Counted from the stretch's first letter, positions 8,259 through 17,059 are shown. The stretch is DNA of 64,000 nt from Ornithinibacillus sp047228935 (GCF_047228935.1 NZ_JBFEGG010000003.1:186001-250000), one strand, 5' to 3'. A program made the numbers and translations. Notes: generated by a model from the sequence alone, not told the origin.

Positions 8259-8295
8259 TGGAATTTTAGTAATTAAAAGAAGTAGGAGCATACTA

Positions 8296-9294
8296 ATGAA
8301 GGTAACAATTACAGATGTAGCAAGATATGCTGGGGTCTCAAAGAGTACCGTTTCCCAGTACTTAAATAAACGTTATGATTATATGGCTGAAAAGACGAAA
8401 ATTAAGATCGAACAAGCAATTAAGGAATTAGGCTATCATCCAAACATTGTTGCTAGAAGTTTAAAGCAAAAGTCAACTACAACAATCGGGGTTATAACAG
8501 CAAATATTCTTCATGTCTTTTCAACCCAAGTCATACGTGCCATCGAGGATTTTTGTAATGAATTGGATTTCCATGTTATTGTCTGTAATGCAGATGATGA
8601 CCCTGAAAAAGAAAAGAAATACATTGATATGCTTCGGGCAAAACAAGTTGATGGAATTATTATTTTTCCGACTGGTGGAAACGTTCCGACATATGAACAA
8701 ATGATAAAAGAAGAGTTCCCCATAGTTTTTGTTGACCGCTATGTACCGGGGATTATGGGAAGTGCTATTTTACTAGATAATATGAAAGCGGCAACATTAG
8801 CAGTTAACGAGTTTACAAGAAAGGGATATGACAGAATTGCTATTATAATGCCGGAGAAGGCAGATAGCATTACACCTAGGATGGAACGGATAAATGGTTA
8901 TAAAGAAGCCTTACTAGACAATGGGCTAGCAGTAAATCCTTCTTATATCCAGAGCCTAGAAGTTAAAAATATGAAAAAAGGGCTAGAAGAAATGCTAGCT
9001 TTACCTGAACCCCCAAATGCAATTATTGCTGGAAATGACTTAACACTCTATGAAGTTCTGAGCTACACAAAAGAAAAAGGAATAACTATACCTGATGAAT
9101 TAGCAATTATTGCAATTGATGATGTTCCCTTTGCAAATATCTATTACCCAGAAATTACATCGATTGTTCAACCTGCATTTGAAATGGGGACAAAGGCAGC
9201 GAATCTATTATTTGAAAAAATAAACAACCATTCCATACCAAACGAGGAAGTATTTCGTTTTGAACCAAAATTAATAGTACGTTCTTCCTGTTAG
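8296..9294 (+). CDS. kdgR: LacI family transcriptional regulator, KdgR-like
   Basis: A 332-residue LacI/GalR regulator. The N-terminal HTH reads ITDVARYAGVSKSTVSQYLN with the hinge helix NIVARSLKQKSTTTIGVI at about residues 50-67. A periplasmic-binding-protein-like effector domain follows to residue 330, with the conserved NGYKEALLDNGL and IAIDDVPFA motifs. It heads the sugar-acid operon, and the tandem operators just upstream fit autoregulation. By position and family it resembles KdgR of B. subtilis, which represses kdgRKAT and responds to 2-keto-3-deoxygluconate. The effector here is inferred from kdgK and kdgA downstream. The start ATG has AGTAGGAG at nine bases. Confidence 0.82.
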   Translation: MKVTITDVARYAGVSKSTVSQYLNKRYDYMAEKTKIKIEQAIKELGYHPNIVARSLKQKSTTTIGVITANILHVFSTQVIRAIEDFCNELDFHVIVCNADDDPEKEKKYIDMLRAKQVDGIIIFPTGGNVPTYEQMIKEEFPIVFVDRYVPGIMGSAILLDNMKAATLAVNEFTRKGYDRIAIIMPEKADSITPRMERINGYKEALLDNGLAVNPSYIQSLEVKNMKKGLEEMLALPEPPNAIIAGNDLTLYEVLSYTKEKGITIPDELAIIAIDDVPFANIYYPEITSIVQPAFEMGTKAANLLFEKINNHSIPNEEVFRFEPKLIVRSSC

Positions 9295-9332
9295 TAATAA
9301 GAATGAAGAAAGCAAAAAAGGAGTTCTAATTA

Positions 9333-9887
9333 ATGAAAGAAATAATTAAAGCGGTTTCAATAGAAATTTCTGAAGTATTAGAGCGAGTCAATGAAAAAGA
9401 GGTAGTTAAGTTACATGATATGATTACGTCTGCAAATCGTATTTTTATCGCAGGTACGGGTCGTTCTGGACTAATTGGAAAAGTATTTGGAATGCGTTTG
9501 ATGCATAATGGCTTCAATGTATTTATTGTTGGTGAAACAACAACTCCAAGCATTGGGAAAGGAGATATGCTCCTACTTGTTTCCGGATCAGGAAATACAG
9601 CAACTCTTGTTAATTTTGCAATGAAGGCTAATGAAGTTGGTGCAAATCTTGCATTAGTAACAACCAATCCAAAATCCAAAATTGGAGAACTAGCTGACTG
9701 CATTGTCAACATTCCAGCAGCTACTAAGAAGCGTTCTCCAGAGGAACCGAAAACTATCCAGCCACTTGGTAGTCAATTTGATCAATCAGCACATTTGCTA
9801 CTAGACGCATTAATCGTTTATAACATGAAAATTAACAAGGACAAAGATAATAACCAATTGAAAAGTAGACATGCCAATTTGGAATAG
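9333..9887 (+). CDS. hxlB: 6-phospho-3-hexuloisomerase
   Basis: A 184-residue single SIS-domain protein that converts D-arabino-3-hexulose-6-phosphate to fructose-6-phosphate, the second step of the ribulose monophosphate pathway. The SIS signature is visible as FIAGTGRSGLIGKVFGMRL (residues about 35-53) and LLLVSGSGNTATLV. The conserved C-terminal segment PLGSQFDQSAHLLLDA is specific to this isomerase subfamily. The length matches PHI enzymes (about 180-185). It lies 38 bases after kdgR and far from its partner synthase at the end of the same gene run. No HxlR regulator is present, so control probably falls to KdgR. GGAGTTC precedes the ATG. Confidence 0.9.
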   Translation: MKEIIKAVSIEISEVLERVNEKEVVKLHDMITSANRIFIAGTGRSGLIGKVFGMRLMHNGFNVFIVGETTTPSIGKGDMLLLVSGSGNTATLVNFAMKANEVGANLALVTTNPKSKIGELADCIVNIPAATKKRSPEEPKTIQPLGSQFDQSAHLLLDALIVYNMKINKDKDNNQLKSRHANLE

Positions 9888-9905
9888 AGGAAAGGAAGGG
9901 TTGCT

Positions 9906-10541
9906 ATGAATACATTAAATAGATTAAAGAAAAATCCAATTGTAGCAGTAATTCGGAAAGCGGATGAAAAGAATATCATCCCTATTATTAGAGCATTATC
10001 CTTAGGTGGAGTAAAGTCTGTTGAAATAACTGCAGAAACCCCGAGAGTAACTAACTTAATTGAAATGGCGGCAGCTGAATTTGAAGAGGATGTCTTAGTA
10101 GGTGTAGGAACAGTTTTAGATCCCGAAACTGCAAGAGCATCCATTATTGCCGGGGCACAGTTCATTGTTTCTCCAACAGTAAATGTAGATACAATTCGTC
10201 TAACTAGTCGTTACGGTGTATTAAATATTGCAGGTGCTTTAACTCCAACAGAAATTTTAACCGCTTTTGAAAGCGGTGCCAATATAGTGAAGGTTTTTCC
10301 TGCAAATGTATTTGGACCAGATTATATCAAAAATATTCATGGTCCATTGCCTCATATACCGTTAATGGTAACTGGAGGCATCACGTTGGAAAATATGAAT
10401 GATTATTTTACTAAAGGGGGTGTCGCTGTAGGGATAGGAAGCAATTTGGTTAATGTAAGCAAATTAATAACTGATGAAGATTACCAACAGTTAACGAGTA
10501 CAGCAAGGCAGTATGTAAACAAATACAAGGAATTAAATTAG
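9906..10541 (+). CDS. kdgA: bifunctional KDPG/KHG aldolase
   Basis: A 211-residue class I aldolase of the Eda/KdgA family. It cleaves 2-keto-3-deoxy-6-phosphogluconate to pyruvate and glyceraldehyde-3-phosphate, and often 4-hydroxy-2-oxoglutarate to pyruvate and glyoxylate. The active-site Glu is in KSVEITAETP (about residue 40-49), the Schiff-base Lys in NIVKVFPANVFG (about residue 130), and the phosphate loop in VTGGI and VGIGSNL. It acts directly after KDG kinase, encoded four genes downstream. The start has GGAAGGG before ATG. The intergenic gap to hxlB is 18 bases, so they are one transcript. Confidence 0.93.
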   Translation: MNTLNRLKKNPIVAVIRKADEKNIIPIIRALSLGGVKSVEITAETPRVTNLIEMAAAEFEEDVLVGVGTVLDPETARASIIAGAQFIVSPTVNVDTIRLTSRYGVLNIAGALTPTEILTAFESGANIVKVFPANVFGPDYIKNIHGPLPHIPLMVTGGITLENMNDYFTKGGVAVGIGSNLVNVSKLITDEDYQQLTSTARQYVNKYKELN

Positions 10542-10576
10542 TGTAACCATAAAATTATTAGTGGGGGTTAAGTCGA

Positions 10577-11608
10577 ATGACTAAGAATATTAAATTTATT
10601 TCATTGATATTAGCATTTATAACATTTACAGTGTTGGCTGCTTGTGGAAATGATGACAGTTCAGATTCATCTAATGAAGATGGCAAAATCAAAATTATAG
10701 CGGCACATAACCAGACAGATCAAGAAAATCCTTATCAGGCAGGTTTACTAAAGTTTAAAGAAGTAGCTGAGGCTGAATCTAACGGTAACATTGAAGTAGA
10801 AGTTCATGCTGGAACAATAGGTACAGAAGAATCAGAACTAGTTGAAAAACTTAAACTTGGTGCAGCTGACGTAGTACTTGTATCACCTGGCTTTATGACC
10901 TCAACAGGTATTAAAGAAGTTGATTTATTTGCTCTGCCGTATTTATTTGAAAGCTATGATCACTGGGAAAAAGTAGTAGACGGTGAAGTTGGTCAAGAGA
11001 TGGCTGATATTATCAATAACCAATCAAACAATGACTTTAAATTACTAGGCTATTGGTCTGCAGGTGTTCGTCATTATTACGGAAGCAAGCCACTTAATGC
11101 AATGGAAGATTTAAAAGGGATGACAATAAGAACACAAACATCTGGAGTTGTTGCTGATTATTGGAAACAGGCTGGTGCTGTACCAACCGACGTAGCATGG
11201 GGTGAACTATATCAAGCTTTACAGCAAGATGTTGTTGAATCAGCAGAAAATGCATATCCATATTTTGTACAACAGAATCACCATACTACAAAGAATGGTA
11301 AGTACATTACAGAAACAGGACATGACTATACAACTAGATTTTTACTTGTAAATGGTAATAAATTTGATTCCTTAACGGAAGAACAACAAAATATAATTCT
11401 TGAAGCAGCAGAAGCGTCTATCGAAGCTGAAAGAGAAGCAGTTTATAAACAAGAGGAAGAGTATAAACAACAAGCAATAGATGCAGGTGCAGAAGTGAAC
11501 GAAATCGATAGAACACCATTTATCGAATTGGCAAAACCACTACAAGATCAAGCAGCTAAGGATATAGGTGTAGAAGATCTATTAAAACAGATTAGAGAAA
11601 CAAAATAA
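10577..11608 (+). CDS. dctP: TRAP transporter substrate-binding lipoprotein DctP
   Basis: A 343-residue extracytoplasmic binding protein of the TRAP family. It begins with a lipoprotein signal ending in the lipobox LAAC, so Cys23 would be lipidated and hold it on the outer membrane face. Family motifs include LPYLFESYDHW, GYWSAGVRHYYG and the conserved binding stretch MTIRTQTSGVVADYWKQAG, where the Arg pairs with a substrate carboxylate. The closing EEQQNIILEAAEAS helix is also typical. The neighbouring kinase and aldolase imply a hexuronate or 2-keto-3-deoxy sugar acid as substrate. A stem-loop separates it from the membrane subunits. Confidence 0.9.
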   Translation: MTKNIKFISLILAFITFTVLAACGNDDSSDSSNEDGKIKIIAAHNQTDQENPYQAGLLKFKEVAEAESNGNIEVEVHAGTIGTEESELVEKLKLGAADVVLVSPGFMTSTGIKEVDLFALPYLFESYDHWEKVVDGEVGQEMADIINNQSNNDFKLLGYWSAGVRHYYGSKPLNAMEDLKGMTIRTQTSGVVADYWKQAGAVPTDVAWGELYQALQQDVVESAENAYPYFVQQNHHTTKNGKYITETGHDYTTRFLLVNGNKFDSLTEEQQNIILEAAEASIEAEREAVYKQEEEYKQQAIDAGAEVNEIDRTPFIELAKPLQDQAAKDIGVEDLLKQIRETK

Positions 11609-11626
11609 TCTGGGATGTTTATTTAG

Positions 11627-11661
11627 CTAAAGGTTGGGGCACATATTGCTCCTCCCTTTAG
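11627..11661 (+). terminator. Intra-operon hairpin after dctP
   Basis: CTAAAGG (11627-11633) pairs with CCTTTAG (11655-11661), two mismatches follow, then GGGGC pairs with GCTCC around a seven-base loop, and TTTTA follows. Its place between binding protein and permease genes suggests partial termination or mRNA protection that leaves dctP in excess. That effect is inference. Confidence 0.55.
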
Positions 11662-11680
11662 TTTTAATAGGAGGAATACA

Positions 11681-12160
11681 ATGAATCGCTTTATTAAGAT
11701 ACTTGAGAGAATACAGATAGCGATAGGGCTATTATTTTTATCCCTCTTCTTTATCGTAATATTGTATCAAATTGCCACAAGGCATTTAGGTATTTCAGCC
11801 ACTTGGACTGTGGAAATGGCAACAAATTCATTTATATGGGCAACGTTTATGGGTGCGGCCATCATGGTAAATCGTAGAGAACACTTCAATTTTGATATTC
11901 TTCTGAAAAAACTTACAGGTAAAAAGAAAATTACGTTAACCATCTTTAATGATTTGATCCTCATTCTATTTAACATCGCATTATTCATTTATGGAATCAA
12001 AGTTTGTCAACAGTTCTGGAATTATAATTGGACATCAATTCCGGAATTGAAAATGGGTTATGTATGGATTGCTATCCCTATTATGGGGGGCACGATGGTT
12101 ATATATTCCGTTAGCCATATTATTAACCATTTGAAAGCATGGAAGGGAGGGCAAGCGTAA
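11681..12160 (+). CDS. dctQ: TRAP transporter small permease DctQ
   Basis: A 159-residue membrane protein with four hydrophobic segments (about residues 12-32, 48-66, 85-107 and 127-150), the standard layout of the TRAP small subunit. The motif TVEMATNSFIWATFMGAA and the Arg-rich loop NRREHFNFD match the family. It forms the transport complex with DctM. Its TAA shares a base with the ATG of dctM (TAATG), so translation is coupled. AGGAGG lies seven bases before the start. Confidence 0.88.
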   Translation: MNRFIKILERIQIAIGLLFLSLFFIVILYQIATRHLGISATWTVEMATNSFIWATFMGAAIMVNRREHFNFDILLKKLTGKKKITLTIFNDLILILFNIALFIYGIKVCQQFWNYNWTSIPELKMGYVWIAIPIMGGTMVIYSVSHIINHLKAWKGGQA

Positions 12161-13446
12161 TGGGATTTATTCTTTTAGGTTTATTTCTTGTATTAATGAT
12201 CATTGGTATACCGATAGCATTTGTTATTGGGATTGTTGCTTTAATTGGAATATTAAATATTCCATATGTTCCAGAAGTTACGGTTCCAATGAAAATGCTT
12301 AATGGTTTAGATTCTTTCGTTTTATTGGCAGTACCATTATTTATTTTGGCAGCCAACTTAATGAACTCTGGTAAAATATCAACGAAACTAATTGAACTTG
12401 CCCTTGCACTTGTTGGCCCAATTCGTGGTGGATTAGCCCATGCAAATATTTTGGTTTCCATGCTTTTTGCTGGCGTATCCGGTGCATCACAAGCCGATAC
12501 TGCTGGTGTAGGGAAGATATTAATTCCTAGTATGAAGAAAAATGGCTATGATACAGAAACTGCCGTAGCTGTAACGGCAGCATCATCAACTGTTGGTGTT
12601 GTTATTCCGCCTAGTATCCCTATGATTATTTTTGCTGGTATTGCAAATGCATCAGTAGGTGCACTATTCTTAGGTGGGATTGTTCCTGGTATTTTAATTG
12701 GCCTTGGAATGATGTTGTTCATATATATTGTCGCTCTAAAACGAAATTATCCTAAAGCAAAACGTGCAGAGTTCCAGAAGATATTCAAGTTATTTTTAGA
12801 ATCAGCTCCGGCTTTATTTACTATTGTTATTATTATTGGTGGGATTACTAGCGGATTTTTTACCGCTACAGAAGCTGCGGCAATTGCTTCGCTTTATACA
12901 TTGTTAATCAGTATGTTTTATTATAAAACATTGAAGCTTCGCGATTTGCCGAAAATTTTATTTGATACATTGGCACTTAGTTCGTTATCTCTATTTGCCC
13001 TGGCAGCGGCAAGTGCTCTTGGTGAGTTAATGAGTTACTACCAACTAAGTACTATTGCACAGGAATTCTTTTCCAATAATATTGGCTCAACAGCAATGTT
13101 TATTCTTATTATAATTGTATTTTTCCTATTTATTGGTACATTTATGGATGCAATACCTGCTATGATTCTTTTTGTACCGGTAATCCTACCTACTGCAACA
13201 GCATTTGGTATAGAGCCAGTTCAATTAGGATTGATTGTTGTTATTACATTAGCAATAGGTCTTGTGACACCACCATACGGTTTATGTTTATTACTGGCAT
13301 CGAAGATAGGTAACTTATCGATAGAGCGATCTTTTGCAGCAGTAATTCCATATATTGCCATAATACTAATTGTTCTATTGTTTATTGCCTTCTTCCCAGA
13401 TATCGCATTCTTTATACCTAAATTAATTAATCCAGGTTTATTTTAG
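12160..13446 (+). CDS. dctM: TRAP transporter large permease DctM
   Basis: A 428-residue integral membrane protein with about twelve hydrophobic segments. Hallmarks are SMLFAGVSGASQADTAGVG (about residues 100-118), SSTVGVVIPPSIPMIIF, GIVPGILIGLGMM and LGLIVVITLAIGLVTPPYG, all typical of the Na+-coupled TRAP large subunit. I place the start at the ATG overlapping the dctQ stop; the longer in-frame version begins inside dctQ without a ribosome site. It brings the ligand delivered by DctP into the cell. Confidence 0.92.
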   Translation: MGFILLGLFLVLMIIGIPIAFVIGIVALIGILNIPYVPEVTVPMKMLNGLDSFVLLAVPLFILAANLMNSGKISTKLIELALALVGPIRGGLAHANILVSMLFAGVSGASQADTAGVGKILIPSMKKNGYDTETAVAVTAASSTVGVVIPPSIPMIIFAGIANASVGALFLGGIVPGILIGLGMMLFIYIVALKRNYPKAKRAEFQKIFKLFLESAPALFTIVIIIGGITSGFFTATEAAAIASLYTLLISMFYYKTLKLRDLPKILFDTLALSSLSLFALAAASALGELMSYYQLSTIAQEFFSNNIGSTAMFILIIIVFFLFIGTFMDAIPAMILFVPVILPTATAFGIEPVQLGLIVVITLAIGLVTPPYGLCLLLASKIGNLSIERSFAAVIPYIAIILIVLLFIAFFPDIAFFIPKLINPGLF

Positions 13447-13465
13447 ATAATATTGTGATATGGAT

Positions 13466-13497
13466 GACTCCAGTATATTTGCTGGGGTCGTTTATTT
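13466..13497 (+). terminator. Hairpin between dctM and rpiA
   Basis: GACTCCAG (13466-13473) pairs with CTGGGGTC (13482-13489), with one T:G pair and an eight-base loop, followed by GTTTATTT. It may act as a leaky terminator, since rpiA follows 30 bases later on the same strand. Confidence 0.6.
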
Positions 13498-13521
13498 AAA
13501 AAGTCTAAAAGGAGACACGAG

Positions 13522-14205
13522 ATGGAACAAATAGATCTTTATAAGAAAGCAGCTGGTGAAAAGGCTGTGGAATATATTGAAAATGGTATGATACTTGGAT
13601 TAGGATCCGGATCAACTGTCTATTGGATGATGAAAAAATTAGGGGAACTTGTACAAAAAGGCTTGGATATTAAAGGTGTCCCAACCTCTATCCGTACGGA
13701 AGGCTGGGCAAAAGAATTGGGTATACCTTTAGTAGACTTTTCAGTAGTCGAAAGAATAGATCTGGCTATTGATGGTGCAGATGAAATCGACTCTAATTTA
13801 CAGCTTGCTAAAGGTGGAGGAGGTTCCCTTGTTAGGGAAAAAATAGTTGATGCTTTGGCAGAAAAATTAATAGTGATTGCAGATAAAACAAAAATGGTAG
13901 AAACGCTCGGGGCTTTTCCATTGCCAGTTGAGGTTGTTCCGTTTGGTTATCAGATTACAGCAAAACGAATTGCCAATCTAGGTGCGATTCCTAGGTTAAG
14001 AATGAAGGACGGTAATGTCTTTGTATCTAATAATGGAAATTATATTTTAGATTGTCAATTTACATCAATTGAATATCCAGAACAACTCCATAAACAAATC
14101 AAGGCACTTGTTGGGGTAGTGGAGACAGGATTGTTTTTAAATATGACTGATACTATTATTATCGGTAATGAAAAGGGAACAGAAATTATATCGAAAGAGC
14201 TTTAA
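13522..14205 (+). CDS. rpiA: ribose-5-phosphate isomerase A
   Basis: A 227-residue RpiA that interconverts ribose-5-phosphate and ribulose-5-phosphate. Conserved elements are LGLGSGSTVYWMM (residues about 24-36), IDGADEID with the catalytic Asp pair, LAKGGGGSLVREKI and ADKTKMV with the phosphate-binding Lys. It supplies or drains ribulose-5-phosphate, the C5 partner of the hexulose-phosphate synthase encoded two genes on, which explains its presence in this cluster. AAAGGAG lies before the ATG. Bacillus relatives mostly carry RpiB, so an RpiA inside a catabolic operon suggests a dedicated copy. Confidence 0.93.
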   Translation: MEQIDLYKKAAGEKAVEYIENGMILGLGSGSTVYWMMKKLGELVQKGLDIKGVPTSIRTEGWAKELGIPLVDFSVVERIDLAIDGADEIDSNLQLAKGGGGSLVREKIVDALAEKLIVIADKTKMVETLGAFPLPVEVVPFGYQITAKRIANLGAIPRLRMKDGNVFVSNNGNYILDCQFTSIEYPEQLHKQIKALVGVVETGLFLNMTDTIIIGNEKGTEIISKEL

Positions 14206-14236
14206 CATCAAAGACGTATTTATTGGGGGTACAAAA

Positions 14237-15187
14237 ATGAATGATATCATTACAATAGGCGAAGCAATGATTGTATTCGACCCATCTGCATCCGGACCAT
14301 TGAGATTTGTAAATAGTTTTGATAGAAAAATAGGTGGTGCTGAGTTAAATTTTGCAATAGGTTGTACAAGACTTGGTTTGAAAACAGGCTGGATTAGTCG
14401 ATTAGGAAAAGATGAATTCGGTAAACATATCTTCAACTTTGCTAGAGGAGAAGGCATCGATGTATCACAAGTAAGCTTTATTGAAGGACACCCAACCTCA
14501 TTGAACTTTAAGGAAATTATGGAAGATGGTTCTGTCCGAACATTTTATTACCGTGATAAATCACCGACCTTAACGATTACTCCTGAGGACTTGAAGGAGT
14601 CATATTTTAAAAATGCTAAAATACTTCATTTAACTGGTATATATCCAGCAATTAATCCAGTAAATAGACAAGTTTTTGAAAAAGCCATCGAATTGGCTAA
14701 AAAGTATAATTTAAAAATTTCCTTTGATCCCAATATCCGTTTAAAATTGTGGAGCAAGGAAGAGGCAAGCAACTATTTATCAAAATTCCTGCCTCAAGTT
14801 GATATATTGCTTGCAGGTGATGAGGAGATGGAAATTATCTGGGGTATTAAAGACCCAGAAGCAATAATTAATAAGGCAAAGGAAATTGGCATATCTTATA
14901 TTGCAATAAAACAAGGGGAAGAGGGTTCTGTTGGCTATTATAATGGTGAAATGGTGACAGTCCCGGCGATGAAAGCGAAGAAAGTGGTTGACACTGTTGG
15001 TGCTGGTGATGGGTTTAACGCTGGGGTTATTTATGGTTTTATAAATGGTTGGACATTAAGGAAGTCACTCGAACTTGGCAATACTGTCGGTTCAATGGTT
15101 GTTGGTATTAAAGGAGATAATGATGGTCTCCCTTATATGGAAGATGTAAAAATTCGTCTAGGTGAAAAAGAAAATATTGAAAGATAA
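14237..15187 (+). CDS. kdgK: 2-keto-3-deoxygluconate kinase (PfkB family)
   Basis: A 316-residue ribokinase-family sugar kinase. The N-terminus has GGAELNFAIGCTRLGLKTGWI, the first PfkB signature. The C-terminal second signature is VDTVGAGDGFNAGVIYGF (about residues 249-266), with the catalytic Asp in GAGD. LAGDEEM and the ATP-binding loop also fit. With KDPG aldolase in the same operon, the most likely substrate is 2-keto-3-deoxygluconate, giving KDPG. A fructokinase or tagatose-type specificity cannot be excluded from motifs. I start it at 14237 after TTGGGGGT; the longer in-frame version starts within rpiA. Confidence 0.85.
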   Translation: MNDIITIGEAMIVFDPSASGPLRFVNSFDRKIGGAELNFAIGCTRLGLKTGWISRLGKDEFGKHIFNFARGEGIDVSQVSFIEGHPTSLNFKEIMEDGSVRTFYYRDKSPTLTITPEDLKESYFKNAKILHLTGIYPAINPVNRQVFEKAIELAKKYNLKISFDPNIRLKLWSKEEASNYLSKFLPQVDILLAGDEEMEIIWGIKDPEAIINKAKEIGISYIAIKQGEEGSVGYYNGEMVTVPAMKAKKVVDTVGAGDGFNAGVIYGFINGWTLRKSLELGNTVGSMVVGIKGDNDGLPYMEDVKIRLGEKENIER

Positions 15188-15203
15188 GTGAGGTGCAATG
15201 GAC

Positions 15204-15836
15204 ATGAATTTACAATTAGCATTAGATCGATTAACAAGAGAAGAATGCCTTCATATTATTGATGAAACAAGAGGGTCCATAGATTGGATTGAAGTAGGCA
15301 CAAGTGTTATCAAAGAATATGGAATGGATATTGTCCGCGAAATTAAAGAAAGATATCCTGAGAAACTAATTGTTACGGATATGAAGACTATGGATGCAGG
15401 AGGTCATGAGGCTATTCAAGCTTTTAAAGCGGGAGCAGATATTACAACAGTAATGGCTTTATCTTCAAATCTAACTATATTAGATTCTATCGAAGTAGCA
15501 AAAGAATATGGTACACGCATTATGGTAGACCTACTAGAGGTATCAAATCATGAACGTATTAAGGAACTTGAAAAACTTGGTGTTGACTTAGTAAGTATTC
15601 ATATTGGAAAAGATAAGCAACGCGAGGGTAAATTTGATGTAAAGCATTTTTCCCTTGTAGAAAATTGTGACTTTGAAGTGACAGTTGCCGGTGGTATAGA
15701 CCTAAATACACTTCCAGATGTGTTGGCAAAAGGTCCAGACACTTTGATAGTAGGAAGTGCAATAACAAAAGCAAAAAATCCAGCTGAAGTCGCAGCGAAA
15801 ATGAAAATAATGATGAATGATGCTTCAAGAAACTAA
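15204..15836 (+). CDS. hxlA: 3-hexulose-6-phosphate synthase
   Basis: A 210-residue enzyme of the OMP-decarboxylase suprafamily. It begins MNLQLALDRLTREE, and WIEVGTSVIKEYG carries the Glu near residue 30. The metal motif VTDMKTMDAGGHEA (about residues 58-71) is DMKTMDAG as in hexulose-phosphate synthases, not the DAKIADAG of 3-keto-L-gulonate-6-phosphate decarboxylases. It condenses formaldehyde with ribulose-5-phosphate to arabino-3-hexulose-6-phosphate, or runs in reverse. Its partner HxlB is encoded at the other end of the operon. The second in-frame ATG (15204) is eight bases from GAGGTG and is preferred over the first. A long hairpin follows. Confidence 0.87.
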   Translation: MNLQLALDRLTREECLHIIDETRGSIDWIEVGTSVIKEYGMDIVREIKERYPEKLIVTDMKTMDAGGHEAIQAFKAGADITTVMALSSNLTILDSIEVAKEYGTRIMVDLLEVSNHERIKELEKLGVDLVSIHIGKDKQREGKFDVKHFSLVENCDFEVTVAGGIDLNTLPDVLAKGPDTLIVGSAITKAKNPAEVAAKMKIMMNDASRN

Positions 15837-15845
15837 TTAATGTAT

Positions 15846-15889
15846 AAACTACTGTTTTTCTATCGTTACGTGAAAAACAGTAGTTTTAG
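15846..15889 (+). terminator. Terminator after hxlA
   Basis: AAACTACTGTTTTT (15846-15859) pairs with AAAAACAGTAGTTT (15873-15886) around a 13-base loop. It ends the main operon, although the oxidoreductase gene 16 bases later may still receive read-through. Confidence 0.75.
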
Positions 15890-15904
15890 AATTGGGGATG
15901 GAAA

Positions 15905-16888
15905 ATGAAATTTGGAACAATTGGAACTAGCTGGATAACATCATCTTTTATAGATGCATCTAGGAAATCAAATGACTTTATACTAAAAGCGGTTTATTCT
16001 CGTTCAGAAACGAGAGCTAAAGAGTTTGCAGAAAAACAACAAGCAGAACATATTTATACTAATCTTGAAGAAATGGCAAAAAGTGATGAGATTGACTGCG
16101 TTTATATCGCTTCACCCAATTCATTTCATTTTAATCATGCACTGTTATTTTTAAAACATAAAAAGCATGTTATTTGTGAAAAGCCAATTTTTTCAAACAC
16201 TGAGGAGTTTAGAGAGGCGTATAGAGTAGCAGATGAAAATGAAGTATTTTTATTTGAAGCAATCCGTAATATTCATTCACCCAATTTTAAAGTATTAAAG
16301 AATGCAATTGAAAGAATCGGTCCAATTACATCTACTATTTTACATAGAAATCGCTATTCATCCAAATTTGATGAATTCCTTGCTGGTGGTAGACCTAATG
16401 TATTTTCAGCAGATTTTTCAGGTGGTGCTCTAACTGATATGGGGATATATCCTTTGTATCTTTCAGTTGGTTTATTTGGAAAGCCTAAAAAGGTTTCCTA
16501 TTCCGCCAATTTATTGGAGTCGGGTATTGATGGGAGCGGTACACTTATATTAAGTTATGATGGTTTTACTTCTACTATAATGTGCTCAAAAATCTCCACC
16601 TCTTATATTCCATGTGAAATTCAAGGACAGAATGGTACGGTAGTGTTTAATGATGCAGGTGCATTGGTAGAAATGAAATTAGTTGATAATTCAACAAATA
16701 AAGTACTTCCAATTGAAACATATGCTACAGAGGATAATATGGCGTTTGAAATACATAATATCAAAAGGATTATCTTAACTAAAAATGAACAGGAATACAA
16801 AGAATTAAAGGAATTAAGCTTGCTTACGCTTTCCATAACTGAGGAAGCACGAAGGCAGAACGGGATTATATATGGTTGTGAGAGGTAG
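15905..16888 (+). CDS. Gfo/Idh/MocA family oxidoreductase
   Basis: A 327-residue NAD(P)-dependent dehydrogenase. The Rossmann start is FGTIGTSWITSSFIDA, a slightly changed GxGxxG. The family EKP motif is HVICEKPIFSN at about residues 90-100, and the C-terminal half has the alpha/beta catalytic domain (GGALTDMGIYPLYL, where the typical GGG-DxGxH region has Tyr in place of His). The family oxidises or reduces hydroxyls of sugars, inositols and sugar acids. Position at the end of the KDG/TRAP cluster suggests a role on the imported sugar acid or its oligomers, but the substrate is not known. SD GGGGATGG precedes the ATG closely. Confidence 0.8.
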   Translation: MKFGTIGTSWITSSFIDASRKSNDFILKAVYSRSETRAKEFAEKQQAEHIYTNLEEMAKSDEIDCVYIASPNSFHFNHALLFLKHKKHVICEKPIFSNTEEFREAYRVADENEVFLFEAIRNIHSPNFKVLKNAIERIGPITSTILHRNRYSSKFDEFLAGGRPNVFSADFSGGALTDMGIYPLYLSVGLFGKPKKVSYSANLLESGIDGSGTLILSYDGFTSTIMCSKISTSYIPCEIQGQNGTVVFNDAGALVEMKLVDNSTNKVLPIETYATEDNMAFEIHNIKRIILTKNEQEYKELKELSLLTLSITEEARRQNGIIYGCER

Positions 16889-16958
16889 GATTTCTTCTAT
16901 TTTAAGAAGGCACTATTCTTTCGGATTAGAGCATACGAACATTCCTAGCAAAAAAATA

Positions 16959-17003
16959 GGAAACTGGCATTCTTCAATAAACTAACGAATGCCAGTTTTC
17001 CAT
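16959..17003. terminator. Strong hairpin downstream of the oxidoreductase gene
   Basis: GGAAACTGGCATTC (16959-16972) pairs with GAATGCCAGTTTTCC (16987-17001), 14-base loop. It lies between convergent genes and probably ends both the sugar-acid region (+) and the ABC operon (-). Confidence 0.75.
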
Positions 17004-17059
17004 ATTTGAACAGTCTAATGTGGAACAGAAGCTAGACAAAAAGAATAACTTTGGTATCG

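Noticed and set aside
9326..9712. Long antisense open frames opposite hxlB, dctQM, thiolase and others
   Set aside because: They show no own ribosome sites or protein motifs and follow from codon bias of the real genes on the other strand.
15204..15836. 3-keto-L-gulonate-6-phosphate decarboxylase instead of hexulose-phosphate synthase
   Set aside because: The metal-site motif reads DMKTMDAG as in the synthase, not DAKIADAG, and the partner isomerase HxlB is in the same operon.
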